Of a DNA stretch of 64,000 nt, positions 44,333-55,913 are shown one piece after another (position 1 is the stretch's first letter; each line of letters begins with the position of its first letter). Position numbers and translations under genes: made by a program. Location of the stretch: assembly GCA_029168955.1 (NCBI GenBank), contig JAPDOI010001354.1, positions 48,501-112,500 on the forward strand, read 5' to 3'. The notes under the pieces were generated by a model that saw nothing but the letters and a program-made list of their open reading frames with translations, was not told the origin of the DNA and searched no databases. Source of the DNA: Aplectana chamaeleonis (Eukaryota; Nematoda; Chromadorea; Rhabditida; Cosmocercidae).

Positions 44333-44818
44333 AGGCAGTGTCCACGATAAAAATTGTTCTTCTGTTTTTCCGCCTATCCTGAAAACGGTCCGATGCTGAT
44401 TTCAATGATGTCCCTGGAATCGCACAAGACCTTTTGGAAACGAAGTTATGGTCCCTCAAAAACTGAGTAAGGGAAGCATGGTGGACGGGTTGTCCGAGGC
44501 TTGTAACTTCCGTCTTTCATTGCTGATGTATGCGAGCCGACCTGAGTAAAGAGAGAAGCTGAGAATGAAGGGAAGAACGGGGCTATTGATCGGAAACCGT
44601 CGCTCATATCACGATCTCGAGTTTTCATTTGTTCACGTTGGACGGCGGGCATTGCGCTCTTGGGGTTTGCCTTGCGCTCAAAGTGGCAACTTCGGCCTCT
44701 TTTGGAGCTCTTCCTGGCTCGTTTTCATGCGTTCTCTCGACGTCAATGTTACAGTGTGCCCCTCCATTACCCATTCCTAGTGGATACTGAAACACATTTT
44801 TTATCGTGAACACTGCCT
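44333..44818. mobile_element. TTAA-flanked MITE family B, copy 1
   Basis: The ends AGGCAGTGTCCACGATAAAA and TTATCGTGAACACTGCCT are flanked by TTAA (44329-44332, 44819-44822). The interior, with GATGTCCCTGGAATCG and GTTGTCCGAGGCTTG, matches the copies at 48484, 56481 and 59620 to different degrees. Confidence 0.88.
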
Positions 44819-45054
44819 TTAAGCACCTACTCTATTTCATAGTTTTGTTGTTTTTGTAGATTTTCGCACAATAAAATTATCTATGAAACTGTGCAGTTTG
44901 TATGAGATTTCAATATACAAAAAATACACTTACATATATCGTGGGTACGCGCATTCAAGCGTTGAATATCTTATTCTAACAGGTTGCGGTAGGCAGTAAA
45001 CTATAAGGCAGGGTCATAGAAGAACTGTGTTTTAGATGCTGGTATTTCCTCGCC

Positions 45055-45190
45055 TCGTGGCGGGCATTTTCTCCCCTCGTGGCGGTAATTTTCTCCCTCT
45101 GCTGCGGGCATTTTCTTCCCCCTTGCGGGCATATTCTCCACGCGCTACGCATCGGGCAAATTCTTCGGGCATTCGGGCAGGTTCTCCGTA
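45055..45190. repeat. GCGGGCATTTTCTCCC-type minisatellite
   Basis: Four to five units of about 25 bp, related (reversed) to the array at 21400-21640, and sharing GCGGGCATATTCTCCACGCG with 21665. Confidence 0.6.
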
Positions 45191-45450
45191 AACCGGAACC
45201 AGAGGATAGTTGTTTCTCGCGCGTGCCGCGCGGCGAGATGTTTCATAGTTCACCGCTCCTCCCGCGTGTGCCGCGTTTAGGCCTAGTGCAAACTTCGTCG
45301 CGGGTGCGACCGGGTCGCTGCGGGTGCAACGGGGTTACCGCGCATATTATATTCTGGTAGAGTGCACCTTCATCTCCTCTCAATAATAGGGCCTAATGCT
45401 CTTTAATCTAAAATAGGCTCATTTGTGGGTGCTTAACATGGAGCTGGACT

Positions 45451-45711
45451 TTGTTTTCGTTCTGCCCAGGGTACGGCGCGGGGTGTGGATATTCACGCCG
45501 GGGGTCTGAGCTGCGCAAGGGTGGAGGGAAGGGGTATAAGGCAGTAGAGAAGAAGGGAGGCGATGAAGTGATTGGCAAAGGTGAAGACGATCAGGAGTAT
45601 GAAAGAATTAAATATGTTTTTAATAAAATAGGAGTTCGCAAATTTATTTTGCAAGTCAAAACAGAACTGGAACACTCTACTAACTACTCCTGCCCCTTTT
45701 TAACTGGTTAA
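45451..45711 (+). CDS. Hypothetical exon, unrecognised
   Basis: After a CTGCCCAG-type acceptor (about 45468) a frame runs to TAA at 45709-45711. It reads G/K-rich and then EYERIKYVFNKIGVRKFILQ, which looks like protein rather than chance sequence. I find no partner exon and do not recognise the family. It could be a last exon or a transposon fragment. Confidence 0.25.
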   Translation: MFSFCPGYGAGCGYSRRGSELRKGGGKGYKAVEKKGGDEVIGKGEDDQEYERIKYVFNKIGVRKFILQVKTELEHSTNYSCPFLTG

Positions 45712-46322
45712 GCTGTGTGTGAGATGATTTTGTTCAATTTTAGAGTGGACTGAAATTCTATATATGCAGGCTTTCAAGACACTGATCACCCATTCTGGCT
45801 GAGTGACGTTTTATACACCGAAAAAATATGCGATCCACGAAAAATCTTGAGCCGATGGTGAATTACATCTTGATCAGCACACAAAAAGACCCATTCTAGG
45901 CATGGTTGCGCCTACATAAATAAAGAACATTTAGCTACCGATGAAGATATAGACGTTTCGGCGTGACCTTCCACACTCATTTGAAAATCGTCCAACAAAT
46001 CTCATATTTGGGTTGACCACCCGATTCAATCCTGGCAGCAGTTCCGAGCGAACAGTTTCAACTGAATTTCAAAAAATGGAATAGCGCCAGTTTTTGTGAA
46101 ATTCAATGTCATTTTTTCTATTGTCGTGATTTTTATTCTCAAATGGAGCGTTTCTTTTTCTCAATATCAATGCAAACATCACTTGGACAGGGAATAGCGC
46201 ATTGCATGAAAAAATGATGAAAAAAGAGAATTTGAAATTATCGAAATCACGAAGAAACCCATGGTAGTACTCGGGAAAATAAAAACCTTTGAGTGGCCGA
46301 CGGTCGTTACATGAAAAAAAAT
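45712..46322. other. No gene recognised
   Basis: AT-rich; only short frames. Confidence 0.4.
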
Positions 46323-46568
46323 TGAAATGAACATACCCTCGATGCCCGAGCAGCTCACAGGGCCTGCGTTGGCCCTGCGAGCTTCTCGGGCATCGAGGGT
46401 ATGTTCATTTCAGAAGCCGCAGCTTGGCCTGCGTTGCGGCTCGTTTTGCTAAGAGGTGAACGAGTGGCCGTGTGGTGCTCCGGCCCCAGCCCGGGCACCT
46501 GGTAATCTATGCGGTGATGGCCATCAGCATCGATTACCAGGTGCCCGGGCTGGGGCCGGAGCACCACC
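46323..46568. repeat. Two adjacent palindromes
   Basis: 46323-46421 is a hairpin with arms containing GAACATACCCTCGATGCCCG. 46471-46568 is a hairpin with arms containing GGTGCTCCGGCCCCAGCCCG. A reversed piece of this locus recurs at 49450-49530. These look like foldback MITEs. Confidence 0.7.
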
Positions 46569-47811
46569 TCAGATATTTGCCGGGTTCGACCCCAGCCTGA
46601 ACGGGGTCCGACCCCAGATTTCTGTCGGGTCGGACCCTTCCTTTCTCCCTCCACGCCGGCGTAGTTGCCCGACGTGGGGAAAAATAATTTTGCCCGACGT
46701 GGAGGGAAAATGCAGGTTTTGCTGGACGTGGGGAAATACAGAGGCTACGTCATCAATCTGCAAGTCCACGCTTCGGATAACTCCGCCTTGGCTACCTAAT
46801 AACTATGTTTAGTAACTTAGTGGTACGCTAGCATTTCCAAAGCTTTCCCCTTCTCTTTCATCAACCAAACCACCTTTTCCTCTTCGTACTGCCGTGCTGG
46901 ACTCTCTTTCGTTGTGCTTCTTCCCACCAGTGTCTGCTCTTTCCAATCGCGTCCTTCCGGCTGCTTTGATATGCTTCCAGTTCGCCTTATTCGAGGAATT
47001 ATTAATCGTTTTGGCCCCCACTTGTCCAATATAATTTACCCACGCTTTCATATCGTTTCAGCTCATCTATACAGTTTTCCCATCACGTTCTTCCACCCCC
47101 ATCTCCTCTCTACCGTAAGAAGTAATCAATCAACAACATTTATCAACAGATATTCATAACAAAACGCATAAAAACAACCACTCGCAGGAACACAGATTTC
47201 ATAAATATCTATTTTTGCGCCTGCCGGCAAAAAAAACAATACATAAATAAAACCTGCAATCACAAGGCACACAAAAAATAGCACCCTATGGTCTCACAGG
47301 AACACGCAGCCTATTCACAGATCTTCTTCTTCAAGACAGCACACTGAAGTTTTCCTCTAGATGTCTAAAATTATACCCAAAATCTTTAGGGCTCTTAGCC
47401 TTCCACATCACCAATGAACTTTTCGAGAATATTCGATATTCCGATGGAAAACCTTGTGATGTAATGCTTGGAGACCGAAAAAAGTTCAGATATGCTATAG
47501 TGCAAAAAAAAACTATTCAAAGTATCCTTAGCTCACAACTGTACAGATATAACAACATTTACCCGAAATCACATTCACACTGAGTCGGGAACTATACTTT
47601 ACTAAGTGACGCGTTAGAGGCAGGTGCCGGCATCGTTTTCCTTTTCTGCAAAAACCATTTGATTGCCGAAAATGGAAATTTAGATGAATTTCCAATGCCG
47701 GAACGCAAGCTGGCTTTTCGCATTCTCCCTGTATTGCCTTACATCGTCCCTAAAAGAAATTTCTTTACCCAAAACAAAAATATTCTTACAATTTCTACGG
47801 CGTACAACTTC
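46569..47811. other. No confident gene
   Basis: GCCCGACGTGG-type repeats lie at 46660-46730. A minus-strand region at 46817-47051 is open in two frames, with KEQTLVGRSTTKES in one, but I cannot assign it. The rest is blank to me. Confidence 0.3.
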
Positions 47812-47990
47812 TATGGAGTTCTGCGCGCACCCATTTGGGTCCCGCACACTTTTTACGGCGTCCGACGCACTCTTACTTGGGTCCCACACACGTTCTACGG
47901 CGTCTTGTGCACTCGTACTGGGGTCCCGCACACTATCTACGGCGTTCTGTGGCGCACTTCTGAGTCACACCAAGCGGCTTTCCCAAACGT
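47812..47990. repeat. ~45-bp minisatellite (GGTCCCGCACACTTT..GCACTC)
   Basis: Four units, each with GGGTCCCRCACAC then TTYTACGGCGT then a GCACTCKTACT half. It is related to 906-1215 and 62230-62900, in the same orientation. Confidence 0.75.
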
Positions 47991-48044
47991 ACTTTCGAGA
48001 TCCCGCCGTATTGATTGAAGCGTTGCCCCGTCTCAGGTCCCGGT

Positions 48045-48420
48045 CACAGTTGGATGAGCCGAAGTATCCAGCCCGGTCGATACACACATACAGCATTGGA
48101 AATGGATGCAAAAATCACCCGGTGTATCCCTCCAACACCCACCCGGTCGATACGTATGATTCGAATGATGAGGTGAGGTTGAGAAAATCACCCGGCGTAT
48201 CCGACGCGGTCGATATCCATGCAATACGTGGATGACGGCGGCTGAGAAAATCACCGGGTGGGCGGGCCGATGATAAAACATAGCGTATCACTAGAAAGCT
48301 ATCGACATTGCTACCTCCGTTTCTTCACTTTACTCTCCTTCACTATTTCTCTGAACTTGCTATAGTTTCTTCACTATACTCTCCTTCACTATTTCTCTGA
48401 ACGTGGGTTGCCTATTCTGA
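48045..48420. repeat. GTATCGACCGGGTGGGTGTC repeat, copy 2 (reversed)
   Basis: CACCCGGTCGATACGTATGA and CCCGGTCGATAC words, and the GTATCACTAGAAAGCTAT block, match 12604-13160 in the opposite orientation. The right side has a duplicated CTCTCCTTCACTATTTCTC block. Confidence 0.65.
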
Positions 48421-48483
48421 AAAGATCACCACAAATTTTAACGAAAAAAGCCTCTGAGCAAAAAAAAACAGGCAGCCTATTAA

Positions 48484-48967
48484 AGGCAGTGCCCACGATA
48501 AAAAAAAATGTGTCTCAGTTCTGACTAGGATTGGGTAGTGGAGGGGCACACTGTAATGTTGATGTCGAAAGTACGCATTAAAGCCAGGAGAGCCCCCAAA
48601 GAGCCCGAAATTGCCCTTTTGAGCGCAAGGGGAACCCCAAAAGCGCAATGCCCGCCCTCCGACATGAACAACTGAAAACTCGAAATCGTGAGATGAGCGC
48701 TGGTTTCCGAACGATAGCCCTGTTCTTCCCTTCATTCTCCAATTCTCTCTTTACTCAGGTCAGCTCGCATACATCGGCTGCAGAAGACGGAAGTTACAAG
48801 CATCGGACAACTCGTCCACGATGCTTCCCTAGCTCAATTTTTGAGAAACCATAACTTCGTTTCCAGAAGGTCTTGTAAGATTCCAGAGACATCATTGGAA
48901 TCAGCGTGAGACCGTTTCCAAGATAGGTAGAATAACAGAAAAACGATTTTTATCGTGAACCCTGCCT
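48484..48967. mobile_element. MITE family B, copy 2 (inverted interior)
   Basis: Ends AGGCAGTGCCCACGATAAAA and TTATCGTGAACCCTGCCT; flanks TTAA and TTGA. The interior runs opposite to copy 1. Confidence 0.85.
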
Positions 48968-49560
48968 TTGAGTATCCTTTCGCCGAGGGATATCAATCCT
49001 CACCTCGGTAAAGCTGTTTAACAAGAGTTGAACTCTATCTCTTAAGCGACAACTCCTCTAAAAAGAACACAAACTTTTACGAATTTCAAGTTCACGACGC
49101 AAGATTTGCCTCGTAGAATTGATTTGTCGTCCCCCCCCCAGAAGAACAAATGGAGATGAGGAAAAGAAGAATATATGATTCGATTTGATTCATTACACGG
49201 TAGAACCGTGTGAAAGACAAACAGCCAAACGAAACACCAAAACGGCAAGTTAAAGAGACTAAGGATAGAGGACAATCATAAAGCAAATAGAGGGCAATTA
49301 TAAAGCAAAAAATATGAGGAGCAATTATAAAAAATACGAGCCAAGAAAATGTGTTAATAATAATGATGACGTGGATCGGTGAACTGTAGCGTGTAATGAG
49401 TAGAAACAGATCGATCGCGGTGAAGTAAGCAGGGGGCGAATGTGAGACACGTCCACTCGTTCACCTCTTATCAAAACGAGGCGCAACGCAGGCCAAGCTC
49501 CTCCCTACGAGCTGCTAGGGCATCGAGGGTATTACTGCCTCCCAGGGCGGATGTCTGTCG
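48968..49560. other. No gene recognised
   Basis: Simple A-rich stretches and short frames. 49450-49530 is a reversed fragment of the 46385-46475 locus. Confidence 0.4.
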
Positions 49561-49634
49561 CTTGCGTCACGGTGTCGTAGTGCAGTGCACTACGGCTCGA
49601 CACACCGTTCAAGGGCGGCATGCATGAACGCTTA

Positions 49635-51117
49635 GGCCTCTTTCAGAGTTCGATCGCTCTGCGACGCGATCGTGGGCACGGCGACGCGACCGTCGCGCCG
49701 CCGCGGAAATCGCAGATTTTGGAAGTGTGAATGCCCAATCGCGGAAGTTGGCGACCACGCACTTTTACGTACACATTCTAATCGACGCCTGTTTCATGTT
49801 CGCGGTGTCGCGCAATTGGCTAGTCATTTATGATAAAAAGGTGCATTGTGCTTTGCCATTTAACTTTAACTTTATTACACGCCCTTGCAAACGTGTAGAA
49901 ACATAGAAAGGGCAGAAAAACAACGAAAACATCGAGTAACGTGAAAAATGACAAGTTTCGAAAGGAAAAAGCGTAAAATGATTGATAGATCCTTTCTTGA
50001 CAATGAAGGTAATTTTTGACAAGTGTTTTGAATTTAGTGAAGTTGATCGGTATCTGAACAGTATGACTCATCTTCAAGTATTAAATGCCGTCTCTGAAGA
50101 TGGAGAAGCTGCGCCCCAAAGAGGTGCGCGGCTGACGGGATTTAAGCTTGAACCTTTCTCCCCTAGTATTTGATTCAACCAGTTTGAAAAATGAATGAGC
50201 TTTGAGACCCAGTCTTCCAGTTATAATATTATATACCAAAATTAAATCATTTCTTATGCGTCTGTAATGTAAAGTATCCAAATTAAGCATACGATTCCTC
50301 ACTATGCCATGGGGATTACTCCTATACGTGAAGCCAAGAGACCTTATGAAGACCTTCCTTGTGAAGTTGTTTTGCACTCTTTCTAGTTTGGCAACGCAGG
50401 TTTTTTAATGAGGAAAGTAGATACAGGTACCATATTCAAGAACAGATCGAACGAACGTAAATTTAATAACCAAAAGCAATGGACCTTTAGTTTTCAGCGA
50501 TTTGAAGAGAAGGAAAAGTTTCTGTTCAGCTTTCGCAACAATACTATCCAAATGCTTATCAAAATTCAATTTCGAATCGACAAGAAACTCGAAATCTTTA
50601 ACTAGGTTAACATGCTGGAGTATAGAACTATCGATATTGTACCCGCCTTCCGGATTAGTAGTTCTACCCAGGTGTAGTACTTGACTTTTTTGAGTGGAAA
50701 GAGGGAGAAGGTTTCGTTTAGACCATTGAACTACATTGTCAATTGTGGTTTGGATCCTAGTTTTATTGTCACCCCCAAGTGTATCGTGAATTTTTTTAAT
50801 GATAATAATCATTTTATGATAATAATTGTTTTGTATTATGATTGTTTTGCCCCTACTTATCCTGATTTTGCCTGAATCAACGTGAAAAAAGAGGAATTTG
50901 TACGAGGACATATGAAGCGGTCGCCACGATCGGTCGCGTCGCCGTGCACTGCATGACGACGCGATCTGGCCATCTCAGTCGCCCAATCGCGCGATTTGGC
51001 GACTTTTCCCGCGATCTTGTCTGAAAGGCCGGCGACCAGATCGCGCGACGCGACGAGATCGATACACAGTGTTTTCATTCGGTCGCGTCGCAGAGCGATC
51101 GAACTCTGAAAGAGGCC
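49635..51117. mobile_element. PIF/Harbinger-like element with TTA duplication, carrying a LINE fragment
   Basis: GGCCTCTTTCAGAGTTCGAT and its inverse end the element, which is flanked by TTA (49632-49634, 51118-51120). The terminal inverted repeats are ~35 bp or more and continue into GATCGCTCTGCGACGCGA. GATCGCGCGACGCGAC-type words fill the subterminal regions. The middle is a LINE 3' part. It interrupts the left arm of an outer foldback (GGCATGCATGAACGCTTA, mirrored at 51515-51535). Confidence 0.85.
49850..50870 (-). pseudogene. CR1-like LINE, 3' part of reverse transcriptase
   Basis: One frame, broken by two in-frame stops (near 50402 and 50078), encodes the end of a reverse transcriptase. 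It shows WSKRNLLPLSTQKSQVLHLG, then LVDSKLNFDKHLDSIV, FVRSVLEYGTCIY, and a tail with LHYRRIRNDLILVYNII. This is the usual C-terminal part of CR1-type elements. It is 5' truncated, as is typical for LINEs, and differs from the element at 8943-12560. The 3' end has AATAAAGTTAAAGTTAAA near 49860-49880. Confidence 0.8.
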
Positions 51118-51125
51118 TTATGCGC

Positions 51126-51512
51126 GAGGCAGGGAGCCGCTCCGCGTTCTATGTGCGAAGCATCGAGCCAGAGGTGACCCAAAAAACTTGCCGCCCCCTT
51201 GACGTCGGGACGCGACCTCACCACGCACAGCGAACCCGCCGCCTAACAGCTGTTTTTCGAACCAATCCTTATCTAAAACAGCTGGATTCTGCAAAATCCT
51301 AGAACCAAACTGGAAAATCATTAAAAGATTTATTAATACCAGGAATGAATTAAAAAAAAGATAGGAGGTAAGCAGGATCCAAATTAGATCAAAAACAGTT
51401 AGGCGAGGAGTTCATCGTGAGTTGTGAGGTTGAACAATGGGGGCGGCATGTTCTTCGGGTCATCTCTGGCTCGACGCTCCGCACGTAGAACGCAGAGCGG
51501 CTCCCTGACCTC
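51126..51512. repeat. Foldback with ~55-bp arms
   Basis: AGGGAGCCGCTCCGCGTTCT at the left returns inverted as AGAACGCAGAGCGGCTCCCT. With 49610-49631 and 51513-51540 it forms one outer foldback into which the Harbinger-like element jumped. Confidence 0.7.
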
Positions 51513-51750
51513 CTCATAAGCGTTCATGCATGCCACCCAGCTGGCGCTAAACAGCGCGCACATTGTGGAAAGGTGTAAATTGGCCGCGACACAGGTGAGA
51601 CACCGTCGCGCATAGCAGCTCCCACGGGATTAGCCGCGCGCGATGACTGTCAGTGCTAGGTATGATTGAGTGCTGCGCTGGCTGCGGCGGGTTGAACAGG
51701 TTCCTACACCGCGACACCGTAGCCGCGATGCAAGTGCGCACTAGGCCTTA

Positions 51751-51802
51751 GGCGGCGTTCACAGTTTTTGCGTGGCGCCGCGAATGAGCTCTGAACGCCG
51801 CC
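51751..51802. repeat. 52-bp mini-element with TTA flanks
   Basis: GGCGGCGTTCA and TGAACGCCGCC are perfect 11-bp inverted ends, flanked by TTA on both sides. It could be an extreme deletion form of a Harbinger-like MITE, or chance. Confidence 0.4.
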
Positions 51803-52319
51803 TTATGGTGAGGACTCCTTCCGAGCATAGCCTCGTTGGGTGGAGCCATGTACTCCACCAATCTTCACCGCTGGGCAGGTGAAGGGGGGAACCTTCACTA
51901 TTGGGAAAACCGCTGACAACCGGTGAAACGCCTTGAAAAAAAAAAGTGAAAGTGACCCAACACTCATGCAAGTCATTTTCAAGATTTGATGGGTGTCATT
52001 GCCGGTTTTTCGTTCATAACTTTTTTTGTGCTTATACCTTTCTAAAGCTCGTTTTTGAAATCTCCATCAAATTCTGCATCGAATAGCGTTCCCAGTTTCA
52101 AAAATATGTTCCCCTTCTTCCAGCCGATTTCAGTTTATAAAGTGCATTAATTTTGCCTGAAATTATCGGTTTTTTGTCCATAACTTTTTTGTGCTCAGAG
52201 ATGGATCTTTTGTGAAGGTTCTTTCCGGAATCCCATAGAGTTCTACGTCGAATGGTGTTTACTCAGTTTGGAGAAATATTCTGTCAATCCTTCAGCCTAA
52301 CTTATTTTAAGAAACAGCG
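51803..52319. other. No gene recognised
   Basis: TTCATAACTTTTTTGTGC-type words recur at 52013 and 52177 (related halves of a repeat). Otherwise nothing is supported. Confidence 0.4.
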
Positions 52320-53313
52320 GGTTTTCGCCTATAACTCTTTAACCGTTCAAGATAGAGTCCTGGTAATAATGTTTTTGAAATTTACGTGAAATTCTGCGTC
52401 GACTGATATGTGGGGTTCCTAATTTTGCTCGCTCCATAAGCCAGCCAGGTCGGTGGAGCCGAGCCCCGTTGTTGACCGCAGCGGAACTCTGCGTCTCTCA
52501 TTTAAACCATAGAAGCGAGAATACCCTATGAAGATGACTATGGAGCTCGGCTCCATCGACCTGGCTGGCTTATGGAGCACACAAAATTAGGAACCATATA
52601 TCAATCGACGCAGAATTTTCGTAGATTTCAAAAAATACCTTCACCCCTATATTCAACGGTTAACCCATTCACGACCACGCCTAATTTTGGGTGGCTGCAC
52701 GTTCGGAACGCGTGCAATATTGCGTCACCGTATAACGTGTTCCACCGGTGGGACACGCTGGCTTGAATAACGTCCCACGGGTAATTCCTTTTTCTTTATT
52801 GTGTCCATAGTGTAGCTAGCAACGTTGATCGAACAGTATCAGAGTTTGAGCTTCCGAGACGCAATCGTTATCGAGAAACAATTACTCAAAACCAAAATGG
52901 GGTCGACGGAGCTGCAGCGCTTTCAGAAAAGTAAACGAGTTTCAAACGATAGGTTTGTACGAAGCAACGTAAAAGCTAGCAATAGAAGGAAAAAGAAGTC
53001 ACTAGGTGCTTCTAAAGCTGCTTTACAGCCGTTTTTTCCTCTACTTCAGCCCACCTGAATTTAGAAATTTCTAAATATGTTGTTGCATTTGACCTACTGA
53101 CGGACCACGAGGTTTCTATTTAGGTCTTGGGTAGGTCAAGACATTGATCACATGTAGGTTCGAAAGTAGTTTCTTGTGGCGGAGAAATCGATTTTTCAAA
53201 AGGGTGTCCCACCGGTGGGACACGCGGTCCGAAGTGGTAGTCAACGCGTGTCCCACCGGTGGGACACGTGGTCGTGAATGGGTTAAAGAGTTATAGGCGA
53301 AAAACCAGTGTTT
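52320..53313. repeat. Foldback split by a piggyBac-like element
   Basis: The left arm (about 52320-52460) holds CCTATAACTCTTTAACCG and AATTCTGCGTCGA. The right arm (52540-52663, then 53283-53313) repeats it inverted. The arm is cut exactly at TTAA. Confidence 0.75.
52664..53282. mobile_element. piggyBac-like non-autonomous element, TTAA site
   Basis: The ends CCCATTCACGACCACG and CGTGGTCGTGAATGGG are flanked by TTAA (52660-52663, 53283-53286). The interior repeats TGTCCCACCGGTGGGACACG several times. An open stretch at 52825-53058 (KRVSNDRFVRSN..NRRKKKS) could be a transposase tail but is too short to assign. Confidence 0.85.
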
Positions 53314-53449
53314 CTCACACAGGATTCGACGACCACGCCGTTGGCCACTCCGTTGGCAATAAATCGCTCGCGCAGCGCCGCCACCAACGCTACAGTAAAC
53401 GGAGAGACCCCCGCATGGGTAGCGCCGTCAAGACCGTTGCAGCGAACAC

Positions 53450-54006
53450 CGTAGCCCCGGCTCGCATACCGCCATGGCCCCGGCTCGCATACCGCCGTGG
53501 CCCCGGCTCGCATACCGCCGTGGCCCCTGCGCGCATAACGCCACCAGCAACACTATAGTTAGATCCGTGGCTTGTTTTCTCAAGGAAAAACCTTTAAATT
53601 TAAACCGCGGCTGGCTCGACGGTTCAAATTTGAATGTTTTTTTTTGTGAGGAAACAAGCCACGGACCTAACCATAGACGGGATGATCCTGCTGACACCGT
53701 CTGTCGCGGGAAGCCGGCATCTGGGCTTTAGCTCGGCCTAAACCGAGCGGCCTGGTGGTTCGCGGAGGCCCAACGGCTTCTGGCATTAGTCAACGCTAGG
53801 GATGTGCGGTTGACTAGTGGGAGAGGTGCGATACTACGGCGCCTCCTAAACAGGCAGCAGCGACCGTTCATCCACACCGGTAATTGAGCTCAATTCGCAG
53901 GAAGTTGTTACGTTGAAACATAATAAAACTCATAGAACACCTCCACTGACCAAACAGTGTGATGGAACACGTATGGATAAACAGTCGCTGCTGCCTCTTT
54001 AGGTTT
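53450..54006. repeat. 23-bp tandem repeat and two hairpins
   Basis: 53450-53535 has four units of GGCCCCGGCTCGCATACCGC plus three bases. 53559-53671 is a hairpin with TCCGTGGCTTGTTTTCTC arms. 53850-54006 is an inverted repeat with CAGGCAGCAGCGAC arms. All non-coding. Confidence 0.65.
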
Positions 54007-55913
54007 TCTCCGATACTACGCCATCACGTACTACGCTATGTATATTACGCCGTGGTAGACTACGCTATCTACTACGCGCTGTGGGATGTGAGCCAATTGA
54101 ACCATTAACTGTAAGGCAAACCTTGTAGATGCCTTTAGGTGTTAGTGCCTTGAGGATAAAGGGTTATAACTTACCACTGTGTACCGTGTACCTGTGTTGG
54201 TGTTCATATAGCACTGCTATATCGGTGTCAATATGGTTGGCTTGTGTTGTTGTGCTATTACGCTGGTATTACGCGGGACTATCTCTCCATGGGCCCCGCC
54301 CCATACATGTTGGTTGGGTTACGTGGCTTGCCAGTGCGGCTGTCCCAGGTTAGTGGACAAGGTGATCCCCAGTGAACGCGAGAACTCCGCCTGCTTGAGG
54401 GGAGCAGGTTGCTAGCAGGGGTGTGCGGCAAAGGAATTTAAAATTTCGGCAAACGGCAACGGCAAACCCCAAAAATGGCCGGCAAACGGCAAAACGGCAA
54501 ACGGTAAAATCTGTTTTTTGCTATAATACACCAACATTTGTTTAGTCGTGTGGTGTTTCATGCAGTATTTACCAGTTACTTCATGCCTTGCGTTTCACTA
54601 GAATCACAGGAAGAAAAAATCCCGTAAATTAAAAGCTACTTGAAAGCCTCATGTGGTCAGAGAATGCCAATCTCAGATAAAAACAGCCCACTTCCCGCCG
54701 GCCAATTCGGGTTAGTTGACTTCGCGCGGCCCCAATTTTGTGGGCGTGGCACTACGCCCACTTCCGGCGGAGAAAGAGGTTTTGCCGTCTTCCCGCAGAG
54801 TGTCGGCGGGCAGTCGACTATTCATGGGGGTCATCGATTACTCACTCATCGATTCTCACTCTTATATCAACATTGCACCACCCACTAGAGTGGAGCCAGC
54901 GAACGATTGCTGAGCAGAGAACGCTGTATTGAGACTCTTCCCAAAACCCTCGTTGTATGCGACCCTGGCTTTGGGCAGGTGAGCCACTGTCTGCTAATGA
55001 CATCTGCGAATGAGAAGACTGCAAGAACCAGTGAGTGTAGGTAGCTTCCCCGTAGAAGCTCACTCCTTACTTGTCAAGAGCAGTTCAAGATGAAGTGCCC
55101 AGAAGGGGATTTTTGAAAATTTGTTACAACAGACCTTTATCTAAAGGGTGATTTTCAAGTGTGCCGTAAACTGCTTTTGGATTGTCTTCTGTCAGTCATC
55201 AGATTGGCCGTAACGCGATGGCAGAACGGCCGCAGATTGCTTGTTCAACGTGTAGGGGCCGCAAACGAAACGGCGCTGCCGACTGCCCGCAACCGAACTA
55301 TTGGCATTCCGCAGGAGGGGTTACGGGACGTCGGCTAATGGTACTGCGGGAAGTGTGCTGTCTGTATCTGAGATAGCGCTGTTCTATATGTGCTCTGTAT
55401 AAGAGTCACTATCTAGATCAACAAGGCTGGATGATTAGTCGACATTTGTGGCGAAAGACAGCTCACACCTAGCTCATGACTACGGCCACTCACAATTTTT
55501 ACTGGAAGTAGCAGGTAGTACACTCAGGATTCTCTTTGTCGCTCACTTGATATGATTTCACTTGTGAGGCTACAGAGGTGGAGTGAGATTAGTCTAGTTG
55601 TATGCAGTGCTAACAATAAAACCAAACTCCAAATTTCCACGAAGAATCAAGAGCTCCGAAGGGTGCGTTGATCGATTGCACAGAATGAGAGAATCTGGTG
55701 ACAATTCGGCTGTTACATGCGACGCGCGCGAAGGAAAGCCGCTGCGCTCACGTCACAGCTAGAGCACCGCGTGCATGCGTTTAGCCAGCCGGACTCCTCT
55801 TGGGCGCTTACCTTTCTGTGTTTTTGGTCTACAAGCCGGCACCAGGCTTATTACGACAACAATATCGGCTAAAAGCGACTAATAAGTTGCTCTAAACGGT
55901 CCCAAACTTAAAT
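54007..55913. other. No confident gene; possible hAT left end at 54416
   Basis: CAGGGGTGTGCGGCAAA at 54416, followed by GGCAAACGGCAAAACGGC arrays, looks like a hAT terminus with subterminal repeats. No matching right end is found. The remaining ~1.4 kb has only short frames. Confidence 0.35.

Noticed and set aside
46809..47051. Minus-strand protein-like stretch
   Set aside because: Two frames look equally plausible and neither shows a known motif; not enough support for a gene.
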